A stretch of DNA of 64,000 nucleotides from assembly GCF_003604195.1 (NCBI RefSeq), contig NZ_QXGR01000013.1, positions 43,533-107,532 on the forward strand, given 5' to 3'. The position numbers and the translations under genes were made by a program. The notes beneath the pieces were generated by a model. The model made no database searches. It was not told the DNA's origin and saw only the letters and a program-made list of their open reading frames with translations. This document shows positions 1 through 7,288 of this stretch, piece by piece. Source of the DNA: Simplicispira lacusdiani. GTDB taxonomy: Bacteria; Pseudomonadota; Gammaproteobacteria; Burkholderiales; Burkholderiaceae_C. Position 1 is the stretch's first letter; each line of letters opens with the position of its first letter.

Positions 1-427
1 ACAGCACGGCCGAATAGCGCGCGGCCTCGGCCAGCACCGCGCCCGTGCCGCCCAGCCAGCGGTAGAACAGCGGCCCCCCGGCGAGAAACACCAGGCTGTA
101 GGCCAGCCCCGCGCCCGCGCCGATCAGCAGCGCATGGAAGGCCAGCGCATTGGCGCGCGGCACATCCAGCGCGCCCAGGGCACGGCTGACCGCCGACGAC
201 ACGCCGCCGCCCATGGCGCCGGCCGACATCATGCCGGTGAGCATGGCGAACGGGAACACCAGGGCCATCGCGGCCAGCGGCGTGGTGCCCAGCCGGCCCA
301 CGTAATAGGTCTCGGCGATGCCCACGAGCACCGTCATCGCCATGGCCAGCACGTTGGGCAGCGACAGCCGCACCAGCGTGGAGAGGATGGGGCCTTGCTG
401 CAGGCGGATGATGTCTAACGATTGCAT
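1..427 (-). CDS. MATE family multidrug efflux transporter (C-terminal part outside the window)
   Basis: The minus strand reads in frame from an ATG at 427 to the window edge (142 codons, no stop). The protein begins MQSLDIIRLQQGPILSTLVRLSLPNVL and continues with hydrophobic segments containing AMTVLVGIAETYYVGRLGTTPLAAMALVFPFAMLTGMMSAGAMGGGVSSAVSRALG split over two helices, the usual N-terminal half of MATE Na+/H+-drug antiporters (first bundle, with the small-residue motif before helix 3). MATE proteins are about 450 residues, so two thirds are missing. There is no Shine-Dalgarno sequence. Instead a TACAAT hexamer ends 8 nt before the ATG, and the start codon lies inside a perfect palindrome, suggesting a leaderless, repressor-controlled transcript. 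The substrate cannot be inferred. Confidence 0.85.
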   Translation of the reverse strand, partial: MQSLDIIRLQQGPILSTLVRLSLPNVLAMAMTVLVGIAETYYVGRLGTTPLAAMALVFPFAMLTGMMSAGAMGGGVSSAVSRALGALDVPRANALAFHALLIGAGAGLAYSLVFLAGGPLFYRWLGGTGAVLAEAARYSAVL

Positions 428-449
428 ATGCAATGATTGTATATGCAAA
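421..449. promoter_or_regulatory. Two tandem TTGYATATGCAA palindromes over the MATE promoter and start codon
   Basis: ATTGCATATGCAAT at 421-434 is a perfect 14-bp palindrome. ATTGTATATGCAAA at 436-449 is a near copy offset by 15 bp. On the minus strand the second copy contains TACAAT (441-436), a good -10 hexamer, and the MATE ATG (427-425) lies in the first copy. A dimeric repressor bound here would block both initiation and the start codon. The TTG...CAA half-sites resemble operators of MarR-type regulators, which often control drug efflux genes; the regulator itself is not in the window. The site also lies about 50 bp upstream of the divergent gene at 496, so it could affect both. Confidence 0.6.
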
Positions 450-495
450 CAAAAGAGCACGTAGCACCGGCCCGCGCTTGCGTACACTGGCATGC

Positions 496-1011
496 ATGAG
501 CCGCACCCCCGACACCATCAGCACCCTACGCGACGTGCTGGCGCGCTGCCGCACCATCGCGGTGGTGGGCCTCTCGCCGCAGTGGCACCGCCCCAGTTTC
601 TTTGCCGCCAAGTACATGCAGGCGCATGGCTACCGCATCGTGCCGGTGAACCCGGTGGTGGCGCGCGAAGGCGGCCACATCCTGGGCGAGCCCTGCCACG
701 CCAGCCTGCACGAGGCCGAGCAGGCCATCGCGCGCCAGGGCGGGCGCATCGACATGGTGGACTGCTTCCGCAAGAGCGAGGACATCCCGCCGCTGGCCGA
801 GGAGGCCGTGGCCATCGGCGCGCGCTGCCTCTGGCTGCAGCTCGGCGTGGTCAACGAGGCCGCCGCCCAGCGTGCCGAGGACGCGGGCCTGCAGGTCATC
901 CAGAACCGCTGCGTGAAGATCGAGCACGCACGCCTGTTCGGCGGCCTGGGCTGGATGGGCGTGAACACCGGCGTCATTACGGCCAAGCGGCTGCGTCAGC
1001 TCCCTTATTGA
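496..1011 (+). CDS. CoA-binding domain protein (YccU family)
   Basis: 171 residues. The protein is one Rossmann-like CoA-binding domain: TIAVVGLSPQWHRPSFFAAKYM near residue 18, then VPVNP, and GARCLWLQLGVVNEAAAQRAEDAGLQVIQNRCVKIEH near the C-terminus. This is the stand-alone succinyl-CoA-synthetase-alpha-like fold of the YccU type, whose cellular role is not settled. The ATG at 496 is preferred over an upstream in-frame ATG at 433, because homologues begin close to it and a TACACT hexamer ends 7 nt before it (possible leaderless start). The TGA stop at 1009-1011 is the first base triplet of a dispersed hairpin element. Next comes metY, 53 bp downstream, probably in the same transcript. Confidence 0.85.
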   Translation: MSRTPDTISTLRDVLARCRTIAVVGLSPQWHRPSFFAAKYMQAHGYRIVPVNPVVAREGGHILGEPCHASLHEAEQAIARQGGRIDMVDCFRKSEDIPPLAEEAVAIGARCLWLQLGVVNEAAAQRAEDAGLQVIQNRCVKIEHARLFGGLGWMGVNTGVITAKRLRQLPY

Positions 1012-1058
1012 TAGCTACAAGCGCTTTACCAGCAAGCGCTGGAGCCACTTTTGACTCA
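1009..1058 (+). repeat. Dispersed two-hairpin element, copy A (partial)
   Basis: Begins TGATAGCT, then AAGCGCTT..AAGCGCT and GGAGCCACTTTTGA. It matches the right-hand part of the element described in the findings (ATAGCT, inverted GCGC arms, GGCC-like box, TTTTGA tail) but lacks the left GCTAT arm. The first TGA of the element is the stop codon of the preceding gene, and metY starts 7 bp after its end. Confidence 0.7.
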
Positions 1059-1064
1059 TACATC

Positions 1065-2384
1065 ATGGCCCACACCCCTTCTTCCGGCGACCACGCCTAC
1101 GGCTTCGGCACCCGTGCCATCCACGCCGGCGCCCAGCCCGACCCGGTGACCGGCGCGCGCGCCACGCCCATCCACCAGACGACCAGCTTCGTCTTCGACG
1201 ACGCCGAGCACGCCAGCAGCCTGTTCAACCTGCAGACCTTCGGCAACGTCTACAGCCGCATCAGCAACCCCACGGTCGCGGTGCTGGAGGAACGCATCGC
1301 CAACCTGGAGGGCGGCCGCGCCGCGCTGGCCTGCGCCAGTGGCATGGCCGCGCAGATGGCGGCGCTGCTGGCCATCCTGAAGGCCGGCGACCACATCGTG
1401 GCGGCAAGCACGCTCTACGGCGGCACGGTGGGACAGCTCGGCGTGGGCTTTTCCCGCCTGGGCATCGAGACCACCTTCGTTGATCCGTCCGACCCCGCGA
1501 ACTTCGCGCGCGCCATGCGCCCGAACACGCGCGCCGTGTACGGCGAGACCATCGGCAACCCGCTGGTCAACGTGCTCGACATCGCGGCGATCGCCGACGT
1601 GGCGCACGCGCATGGCGTGCCGCTGGTCATCGACAACACCGTGGCCAGCCCCTACCTGTGCAACCCGCTGCAGTGGGGCGCCGACATCGTGGTGCACAGC
1701 GCCACCAAGTACATCGGCGGCCACGGCACCACCATGGGCGGCGTGGTGGTGGAAGGCGGCAAGTTCCCCTGGGACAACGGCAAGTTCCCCGAGATGGTGG
1801 AGCCCAGCCGCGCCTACCACGGCGTGAAGTTCTACGAGACCTTCGGCGACTTCGGCTACACCATGAAGGCGCGCATGGAGGTCAACCGCACCTTCGGCGG
1901 CGTGCTCTCGCCGCTCAATGCCTGGCTGCTGCTGCAGGGGGCCGAAACGCTGCATCTGCGCATGCGCGAACACTGCCGCAACGCGCTCAAGGTGGCGCAA
2001 TTCCTGCAAGGCCACCCCCAGGTGCGCTGGGTCAACTACCCCGGCCTCCCCGGCTCGCCGCACCACGCGCTGGCGCACAAGCAGTTCCGCGCCGTCGATG
2101 GCGCGCCAGGCGCCTCGGGCATCCTCACCTTCGGCATCGAGGGTGGGGCGGCCGCAGGCGAGAAGTTCATCGACGCCTGCGAGTTCCTGAGCCACCTGGC
2201 CAACATCGGCGACGCCAAGACGCTGGTCATCCACCCTGCATCGACCACGCACCGCCAGCTCAGTGAAGAGGAGCTGGCCCGCGCAGGCGTGAGCGCCGAC
2301 ATGGTGCGGCTGAGCGTGGGCATCGAGGACGTGGACGACATCCTCTGGGACATCGACCAGGCACTGGCCCGCGCCACGGCATGA
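1065..2384 (+). CDS. metY: O-acetylhomoserine aminocarboxypropyltransferase (O-acetylhomoserine sulfhydrylase)
   Basis: 439 residues, full length for the MetY branch of Cys/Met-metabolism PLP enzymes (the MetB/MetZ branch is about 390-400). It makes homocysteine or methionine directly from O-acetylhomoserine plus sulfide or methanethiol in the cytosol. Visible features are GTRAIHAGAQPDPVTGARATPIHQTTSF split near residues 12-37, YSRISNPT for PLP phosphate binding, and the Schiff-base lysine in SATKYIGGHG (K215). The WDNGKFPEMVEPSRAYHG stretch is typical of the long MetY loop. No strong ribosome binding site is seen; ATG 1065 is the first in-frame start after the repeat element. hemE follows 112 bp downstream with its own promoter-like hexamer. 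Confidence 0.93.
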   Translation: MAHTPSSGDHAYGFGTRAIHAGAQPDPVTGARATPIHQTTSFVFDDAEHASSLFNLQTFGNVYSRISNPTVAVLEERIANLEGGRAALACASGMAAQMAALLAILKAGDHIVAASTLYGGTVGQLGVGFSRLGIETTFVDPSDPANFARAMRPNTRAVYGETIGNPLVNVLDIAAIADVAHAHGVPLVIDNTVASPYLCNPLQWGADIVVHSATKYIGGHGTTMGGVVVEGGKFPWDNGKFPEMVEPSRAYHGVKFYETFGDFGYTMKARMEVNRTFGGVLSPLNAWLLLQGAETLHLRMREHCRNALKVAQFLQGHPQVRWVNYPGLPGSPHHALAHKQFRAVDGAPGASGILTFGIEGGAAAGEKFIDACEFLSHLANIGDAKTLVIHPASTTHRQLSEEELARAGVSADMVRLSVGIEDVDDILWDIDQALARATA

Positions 2385-2482
2385 AGCAACACCCCCTGGG
2401 CCGTGCCAGTGCCATGGGCCCCGGACGATGCGACGCACCACGCAGCGGAAAGCCCCACTCGATTTCCTGGAACCGCCTCTGA

Positions 2483-2495
2483 GACAATGACGCCC
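2483..2495 (+). promoter_or_regulatory. Putative -10 of a leaderless hemE transcript
   Basis: GACAAT at 2483-2488 is followed by 7 nt (GACGCCC) and the ATG of hemE. The same arrangement with an identical hexamer occurs before tgt. If the hexamer is a -10 element, transcription would start at the ATG. There is no clear -35 and no Shine-Dalgarno sequence. Confidence 0.4.
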
Positions 2496-3608
2496 ATGAG
2501 CACCTCCTTCGCCCCCCTCACCAACGACACCTTCCTGCGCGCTTGCCGCCGCCAGGCCACCGACTACACCCCCCTGTGGCTGATGCGCCAGGCGGGCCGC
2601 TACCTGCCCGAATACAAGGCCACGCGCGCCCAGGCGGGTAGCTTCATGGGGCTGGCGATGAACGTGGACTTCGCCACCGAGGTCACGCTGCAGCCGCTGG
2701 AACGCTTCCCGCTCGACGCCGCCATCCTGTTCAGCGACATCCTCACCGTGCCCGACGCCATGGGCCTGGGCCTGTCGTTCGCCGAGGGCGAGGGCCCACG
2801 CTTCGCCAAGTCGGTGCGCAACGAGGCCGACGTGGCCGAGCTGGCCGTGCCCGACCTGGACAAGCTGCGCTATGTGTTCGACGCCGTCACCAGCATCCGC
2901 AAGGCCTTGAACGGCCGCGTGCCGCTGATCGGCTTCTCGGGCAGCCCCTGGACGCTGGCCTGCTACATGGTCGAGGGCAAGGGCAGCGACGACTACCGCC
3001 TGGTCAAGACGCTGATGTACAGCCGCCCCGACCTGATGCACCGCATCCTGGCCGTGAACGCCGACGCCGTGGCCGCCTACCTGAACGCCCAGATCGACGC
3101 GGGCGCCCAGGCCGTGATGATTTTCGACAGCTGGGGCGGCGTGCTCGCCGATGGTGCTTTCCAGGACTTCAGCCTGGAGTACACCCGCCGCGTGCTGGCA
3201 CAGCTCAAGCGCACGGGCGTCGATGGCCAGGACGTGCCGCGCATCGTCTTCACCAAGGGCGGCGGCATCTGGCTCGACGACATGAAGGACATCGACTGCG
3301 AGGTGCTGGGCCTGGACTGGACGGCCAACCTCGGCAAGGCGCGCGCCATCGTCGGCGGCCAAGTGGGCGGCCCGGGCAAGGCGCTGCAGGGCAACATCGA
3401 CCCCAACGTGCTGTTCGCCCCGCCCGCGCAGATCGTCACGCAGGTGCACGCCGTGCTCGACAGCTTCGGCAAGCCCCACACCGACCGCAGCACCACCGGC
3501 CCCACGCACATCTTCAACCTGGGCCACGGCATCAGCCAGTTCACGCCGCCCGAGCATGTGGCCGCACTGGTGGAGGCCGTGCACAGCCACTCGCGCGCGC
3601 AGCGCTAG
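2496..3608 (+). CDS. hemE: Uroporphyrinogen decarboxylase
   Basis: 370 residues. Converts uroporphyrinogen III to coproporphyrinogen III by four decarboxylations in haem synthesis. The signature LMRQAGRYLPEY is at residues 29-40, with the active-site Asp in FSDILTVPDAMG near residue 90. Also present are GFSGSPWTLACYMVEG, IFDSWGGVL and the C-terminal FNLGHGISQFTPPEHVAALVEAVH. All expected motifs are intact. ATG 2496 is chosen over the in-frame ATG 2487, because 2487 lies inside the GACAAT hexamer and family members start at MS-. The gene is followed by a 629 bp non-coding region with DnaA boxes and then priA. Confidence 0.96.
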   Translation: MSTSFAPLTNDTFLRACRRQATDYTPLWLMRQAGRYLPEYKATRAQAGSFMGLAMNVDFATEVTLQPLERFPLDAAILFSDILTVPDAMGLGLSFAEGEGPRFAKSVRNEADVAELAVPDLDKLRYVFDAVTSIRKALNGRVPLIGFSGSPWTLACYMVEGKGSDDYRLVKTLMYSRPDLMHRILAVNADAVAAYLNAQIDAGAQAVMIFDSWGGVLADGAFQDFSLEYTRRVLAQLKRTGVDGQDVPRIVFTKGGGIWLDDMKDIDCEVLGLDWTANLGKARAIVGGQVGGPGKALQGNIDPNVLFAPPAQIVTQVHAVLDSFGKPHTDRSTTGPTHIFNLGHGISQFTPPEHVAALVEAVHSHSRAQR

Positions 3609-3638
3609 GCGTGACACGGGGCCCGCGCCCGGGCCCAC

Positions 3639-3647
3639 TTATGCACA
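3639..3647 (+). promoter_or_regulatory. DnaA box (TTATGCACA)
   Basis: Matches TTATNCACA exactly, 30 bp after the hemE stop codon. Confidence 0.5.
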
Positions 3648-3826
3648 CAACCGCTGCCGCCGGCCCCCCTCCCGCGGCAGCGGGCGCCTGGCCCCGCATC
3701 GGGTCCCTCGCCTTGGCAGCCCCTTGCAAGTACCTGATTCACAAGGATCTTTTGGGTTGCCGTTTTGCCGTGCAAATTGTCGAAAGCCCGTGTTTTCAAG
3801 GGCTGGCGGGCGCTGTGCAGCGGATA

Positions 3827-3844
3827 TCAACAAAGTTATCCACA
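3827..3844 (+). promoter_or_regulatory. Perfect DnaA box in 18-bp direct repeat, copy 1
   Basis: TCAACAAAGTTATCCACA; the last nine bases are the consensus DnaA box TTATCCACA. The same 18 bases recur at 4155-4172, 328 bp away, in the same orientation. Confidence 0.7.
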
Positions 3845-3982
3845 AGAAACCGGGATGATTTCAAAAAACCCATCCACGGCAAGCACTTGCGGCCGATTGC
3901 CAAAAAAGTGAGTGAACTCAAACATGGGGATGACGTAAATCCAGCAAACTGCCGCTGGCTGACGCTTGCGCCACCACCCCAC

Positions 3983-3991
3983 TTGTGCACA
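3983..3991 (+). promoter_or_regulatory. Near-consensus DnaA box (TTGTGCACA)
   Basis: One mismatch to TTATNCACA; lies between the two perfect boxes. Confidence 0.35.
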
Positions 3992-4154
3992 CCAACGGTG
4001 CCACCACCTCCAGGGCCTTTGTCAACCCGCCTGGAAGCCGCATCGCCTTGTGAGAACCTATTGATTCCAAAGGTTTTTTTCGCAATATCGCGCGACCGTC
4101 GCCGCACCGGGACAGCGGCGCGACCCAGGCCCGGCGGGCGCTCCGGCAAGGATG

Positions 4155-4172
4155 TCAACAAAGTTATCCACA
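4155..4172 (+). promoter_or_regulatory. Perfect DnaA box in 18-bp direct repeat, copy 2
   Basis: Identical to 3827-3844. It ends 65 bp before the priA start codon, so DnaA bound here could also act on priA transcription. Confidence 0.7.
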
Positions 4173-4237
4173 GATGGCCGGGGGAAAATGCGGAAAATCA
4201 AGCCCGGCCCTCCCGAACCTGAACCCCGCCCCTCGCC

Positions 4238-6340
4238 GTGACACCCTCGCCCTCCACCGTGCAGGTCGCCGTGCACACCCCCTCGCACAGCGGGGTGGGT
4301 GACCTGCTCGACTACGCCAGTGAGCGCCCGCTCGCGCCGGGCACCTTGGTGCGCGTGCCGCTGGGCCCGCGCGAGGTGCTGGGCGTGGTGTGGGAGGGCG
4401 CCAGCGCGCCGCCGCCCCCAGGCCGCGCCCTGCGCCCCGTGGCCGCCGTGCTGAACGGCATCGCGCCGCTGGACGCGCCCTGGCGCCGCCTCGTCGCCTT
4501 CGCGGCGCGCTACTACCAGCGCAGCCTGGGCGAAATCGCGCTCGCGGCCCTGCCGCCGCAGCTGCGCGACCTCGGCCCCGAGCAGCTGGCGCGCCGCCTG
4601 CGCCGCCCGGCCCAGGAGTCCGAGCCCGCATTCGCTACATTTTTGATAGCGCTTAGCGCAGAACAGGAAAGCGCCCGGACCGAAATTCTTTCCAAACCCG
4701 GCCCCTTCCTGCTTTTCGGCAGCACCGGCAGCGGCAAGACCGAGGTCTACCTGCGCTGCGTGCAGGCGGTGCTGGAGCAGGACGCGAATGCCCAGGCGCT
4801 GGTGATGGTGCCGGAGATCAACCTCACGCCGCAGCTCGAAGAACGCTTCACGGCCCGCTTCGGCGCGGGCGCCGTGGTCTCGCTGCACAGCGGCATGACC
4901 AACCCGCAGCGCCTCAAGGCCTGGCTAGCCGCGCACAGCGGGCAGGCGCGCATCGTGCTGGGCACGCGCATGGCGGTGTTCGCCTCGCTGCCGGGCCTCA
5001 AGCTCATCGTCGTGGACGAGGAGCACGACCCCAGCTACAAGCAGCAGGAAGGCGCGCGCTACTCGGCGCGCGACCTGGCCGTGTGGCGCGGCCGCGAGCA
5101 GGGCGCCAAGGTCATCCTCGGCTCGGCCACGCCTTCGCTGGAGAGCTGGCACGCCAGCCGCCCGCCCACGCCAGACGACCCCGAGGGCGGGCGCTACCAG
5201 CGCCTGCTGATGCCCAGCCGCATCGGCGCCGGGGAACTGCCGCGCGTGCGCCGCGTGGACATGAACCACCAGCCCCGGCGCACCGTGTTCTCGGCCCCGC
5301 TGCTGGCGGCATTGCAGGAGCGGGTGGAACGCGGCGAGCAGAGCATGATCCTGCTCAACCGGCGCGGCTACGCGCCCGTGCTGCACTGTGCCGACTGCGG
5401 CTGGAAGAGCGACTGCCCGCACTGCAGCGCGCACCAGGTGTTCCACAAGCTCGACCGCACGCTGCGCTGCCACCACTGCGGCTTCACGGTGCGCGTGCCG
5501 CGCGCCTGCCCGGGCTGCGGCAGCCCGGACATCGTGCCCATCGGCCGGGGCACGGAGCAGCTCGAAGAGCAGCTCGGCGAGCTGCTCGCCGCCGTGCGCC
5601 GCCCCGACGGCAGCCCCGTGCGCATCGCCCGCATCGACGCCGACACCACGCGCGCCAAGGGCGCGCTGGAAAGCCAGCTCGCCCAGGTGCACGCCGGCGA
5701 GGTGGACGTGCTCGTGGGCACGCAGATGATCGCCAAGGGGCACGACTTCCGCCGCATCACCCTGGTGGCCGCCGTGCAGCCCGACGGTGCCCTGTTCAGC
5801 AGCGATTTCCGCGCGCCCGAGCGCCTGTTCGCCCTGCTGCACCAGGCCGCCGGCCGCGCCGGGCGCGACGCTGCCTACCTGGCCGCGCAAGGCACGCGCT
5901 GCGAGATGTGGGTGCAGAGCTTCCACCCCCAGCACGCGGTGTTCGAGGCCCTGCGCACGCACGACTACCCGGCCTTCGCCGCCCAGCAACTGAAGGAACG
6001 CGAGGAGGCCGCCATGCCGCCGTTCGCCTTCCAGGCCCTGGTGCGCGCCGATGCCCGCACGCAGGCCGTGGCCCAGGGCTTCCTCGCCGCCGCGAGCAGC
6101 GCCGCGCACGCCCACGGCCTGCCGGGGCTGGACCAGGTCTCGCTCTACCCGCCGGTGCCGCTGACCATCCAGCGCGTGGCCAACGTGGAGCGCGCCCAGA
6201 TGCTGCTGGAAAGCGGCAGCCGCACGGCGCTGCAGCGCTTCCTGGCCCACTGGCAGCCGGTGCTGCAGGCCACGCGCGGCCAGCCCGAGCACAAGGGGCT
6301 GGTGCGCTGGCTGGTCGATGTGGACCCGCTGACGATCTGA
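4238..6340 (+). CDS. priA: Primosomal protein N' (replication restart helicase PriA)
   Basis: 700 residues from a GTG start, in frame with VQVAVHTPSHSGVGDLLDY, the 3'-DNA-end binding domain. Walker A GSTGSGKTEVYL is near residue 163, DEEH (motif II) in VVDEEHDPSYKQQEG, then ILGSATPS. The zinc clusters are CADCGWKSDCPHC and CHHCGF..CPGCG, and the C-terminal helicase lobe has GRGTEQLEEQL and AGRAGR. PriA reloads the replisome at stalled forks. Walker A sits about 60 residues earlier than in E. coli PriA (732 residues, from memory), so the winged-helix region between the first domain and the helicase looks reduced. Exactly at that junction (residues 133-152) the DNA is a copy of the dispersed hairpin element, read in frame as ATFLIALSAEQESARTEILS. 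Confidence 0.93.
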   Translation: MTPSPSTVQVAVHTPSHSGVGDLLDYASERPLAPGTLVRVPLGPREVLGVVWEGASAPPPPGRALRPVAAVLNGIAPLDAPWRRLVAFAARYYQRSLGEIALAALPPQLRDLGPEQLARRLRRPAQESEPAFATFLIALSAEQESARTEILSKPGPFLLFGSTGSGKTEVYLRCVQAVLEQDANAQALVMVPEINLTPQLEERFTARFGAGAVVSLHSGMTNPQRLKAWLAAHSGQARIVLGTRMAVFASLPGLKLIVVDEEHDPSYKQQEGARYSARDLAVWRGREQGAKVILGSATPSLESWHASRPPTPDDPEGGRYQRLLMPSRIGAGELPRVRRVDMNHQPRRTVFSAPLLAALQERVERGEQSMILLNRRGYAPVLHCADCGWKSDCPHCSAHQVFHKLDRTLRCHHCGFTVRVPRACPGCGSPDIVPIGRGTEQLEEQLGELLAAVRRPDGSPVRIARIDADTTRAKGALESQLAQVHAGEVDVLVGTQMIAKGHDFRRITLVAAVQPDGALFSSDFRAPERLFALLHQAAGRAGRDAAYLAAQGTRCEMWVQSFHPQHAVFEALRTHDYPAFAAQQLKEREEAAMPPFAFQALVRADARTQAVAQGFLAAASSAAHAHGLPGLDQVSLYPPVPLTIQRVANVERAQMLLESGSRTALQRFLAHWQPVLQATRGQPEHKGLVRWLVDVDPLTI
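4634..4692 (+). repeat. Dispersed two-hairpin element, copy G, in frame inside priA
   Basis: GCTACATTTTTGATAGCGCT, then AGCGC...GCGCCC and GGACCGAAATTCTTT. Left arm GCTAC/GATAGC and the inverted GCGC arms match the intergenic copies. It is AT-richer than the surrounding codons and translates without a stop. It lies just ahead of the helicase Walker A and spans the Q-motif-like LSAEQ. Confidence 0.65.
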
Positions 6341-6431
6341 TCCCACGCCCGCCCCTGCGCTTGCGGCGTGCACGGCCCACACCAGCGGCCACCATGCAAG
6401 GGCCGCCCCGCCGCACCGGTGGCGCAGCCAC

Positions 6432-6917
6432 TCAGGGGGGAGTTCCCAGCTCCCGCTCCATCTGCACCACCAGATGGGCCTCGTAGCGGTCCCACAGCAT
6501 GGGAATAACGAAGGGCGCGGCGCCGCTGGCGGGCGGCATGGCGGCGTCATCGGGCGAGAGCACGCGCGGCGGCGAGATGTCCAGCGCATCGCCGAAATGG
6601 CGGCGCGCCTGGCCCGACATCTGGTTGGCGATCTCGCCCACGATGTCGCGGTGGCTGGCGTCGGTGTAGTCGCTCTCGCCGATGGACAGCAGCACATGCG
6701 TGAGCAGGCCGCGCGGCGCCGAGAACGTGACACTGCCCCGGTAGCGCCCGGCCAGCTCGATGCGGCCCTGGAAATCGTTCCAGACCATGGGCTCGGCGCC
6801 ATCGAGCAGGTAGGCGGTGCGCACGGCGGCCTGGTGCCCGGTGGTCTGGGCGAAGAAGCCCAGGGCCGCGTCGGAGAACACTTTCACGTCCTCCACCTGG
6901 AGACGGTTGCCGCTCAT
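6432..6917 (-). CDS. CheX-like chemotaxis/phosphorelay phosphatase
   Basis: 161 residues. The signature of CheC/CheX/FliY phosphatases, D-x3-E-x2-N, is present as DIVGEIAN near residue 90, followed by QMSGQARRHFG and SPPRVL with the downstream proline. The opening NRLQVEDVKVFSDAALGFFAQTTG is also CheX-like. CheX removes phosphate from CheY-P; here the likely substrate is the single-domain regulator encoded immediately upstream. Its ATG overlaps the stop of that gene by 4 nt (ATGA), so the two are translationally coupled. It is the last gene of a three-gene operon and converges with priA across a 91 bp gap. Confidence 0.8.
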   Translation of the reverse strand: MSGNRLQVEDVKVFSDAALGFFAQTTGHQAAVRTAYLLDGAEPMVWNDFQGRIELAGRYRGSVTFSAPRGLLTHVLLSIGESDYTDASHRDIVGEIANQMSGQARRHFGDALDISPPRVLSPDDAAMPPASGAAPFVIPMLWDRYEAHLVVQMERELGTPP

Positions 6918-7288
6918 GCCATCAGCTCCTGCAGGGATTCGACCATTTGTTCATCGGAAAAGGGTTTGAGCAGAAAGCCGTGCGCGCCCCGGGACAGGGC
7001 ACGCAGGGCGGTGGCGCGGTCGCCCAGGGCCGACACCACCAGGATGCGCGCGCCCGGCAGCACGGTGCGCAGCACCTCCAGACAGGCCGGGCCGTCCATC
7101 TCGGGCATGGTCAGGTCCATGGTCACGAGGTCGGGCCGGTGCTGGCGCGCCAGCGCCACGGCCACGCGGCCGTTCTCGGCCTGGGCCACCACCCGCACGC
7201 CGCCCAGGCGCGCGTCGCCGGCCAGGCGGGCGATGCGGCTGCGGAAGACCTGCGAGTCGTCCACGACCATCAGCGTGGCGCCATTCAT
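6914..7288 (-). CDS. Single-domain response regulator (CheY-like)
   Basis: 124 residues, one receiver domain and no output domain. It has the acidic pair DD at 10-11 (MVVDDSQVF), phospho-acceptor Asp in TMDLTMPEMDG near residue 57, Ser/Thr in VVSALGD, and the conserved Lys in LLKPFSDEQ. It is coupled to the upstream kinase gene (4-nt overlap) and to the downstream CheX-like gene (4-nt overlap). It therefore most likely receives phosphate from that kinase and is dephosphorylated by the CheX protein. The output partner is unknown; no flagellar switch gene is nearby. Confidence 0.88.
   Translation of the reverse strand: MNGATLMVVDDSQVFRSRIARLAGDARLGGVRVVAQAENGRVAVALARQHRPDLVTMDLTMPEMDGPACLEVLRTVLPGARILVVSALGDRATALRALSRGAHGFLLKPFSDEQMVESLQELMA

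Larger units (their letters stand above)
3609..4237. other. Non-coding hemE-priA region with a DnaA-box cluster (origin-like or DnaA-titrating)
   Basis: 629 bp with no plausible gene. It is visibly more AT-rich than its neighbours and holds two perfect DnaA boxes, TTATCCACA at 3836-3844 and 4164-4172. Each sits at the end of an identical 18-mer (3827-3844 and 4155-4172). A TTATGCACA box is at 3639-3647, which fits the relaxed consensus TTATNCACA. One-mismatch boxes are TGATTCACA at 3735-3743 and TTGTGCACA at 3983-3991. All five read on the plus strand. AT-rich stretches (around 3745-3780, 3850-3910 and 4058-4090) could unwind. In the tightest reading this is a DnaA-binding locus; whether it initiates replication cannot be told from one window. 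Confidence 0.6.

Noticed and set aside
1056..3638. Long minus-strand open frame across metY and hemE
   Set aside because: Low-complexity translation; plus-strand genes have all their catalytic motifs.
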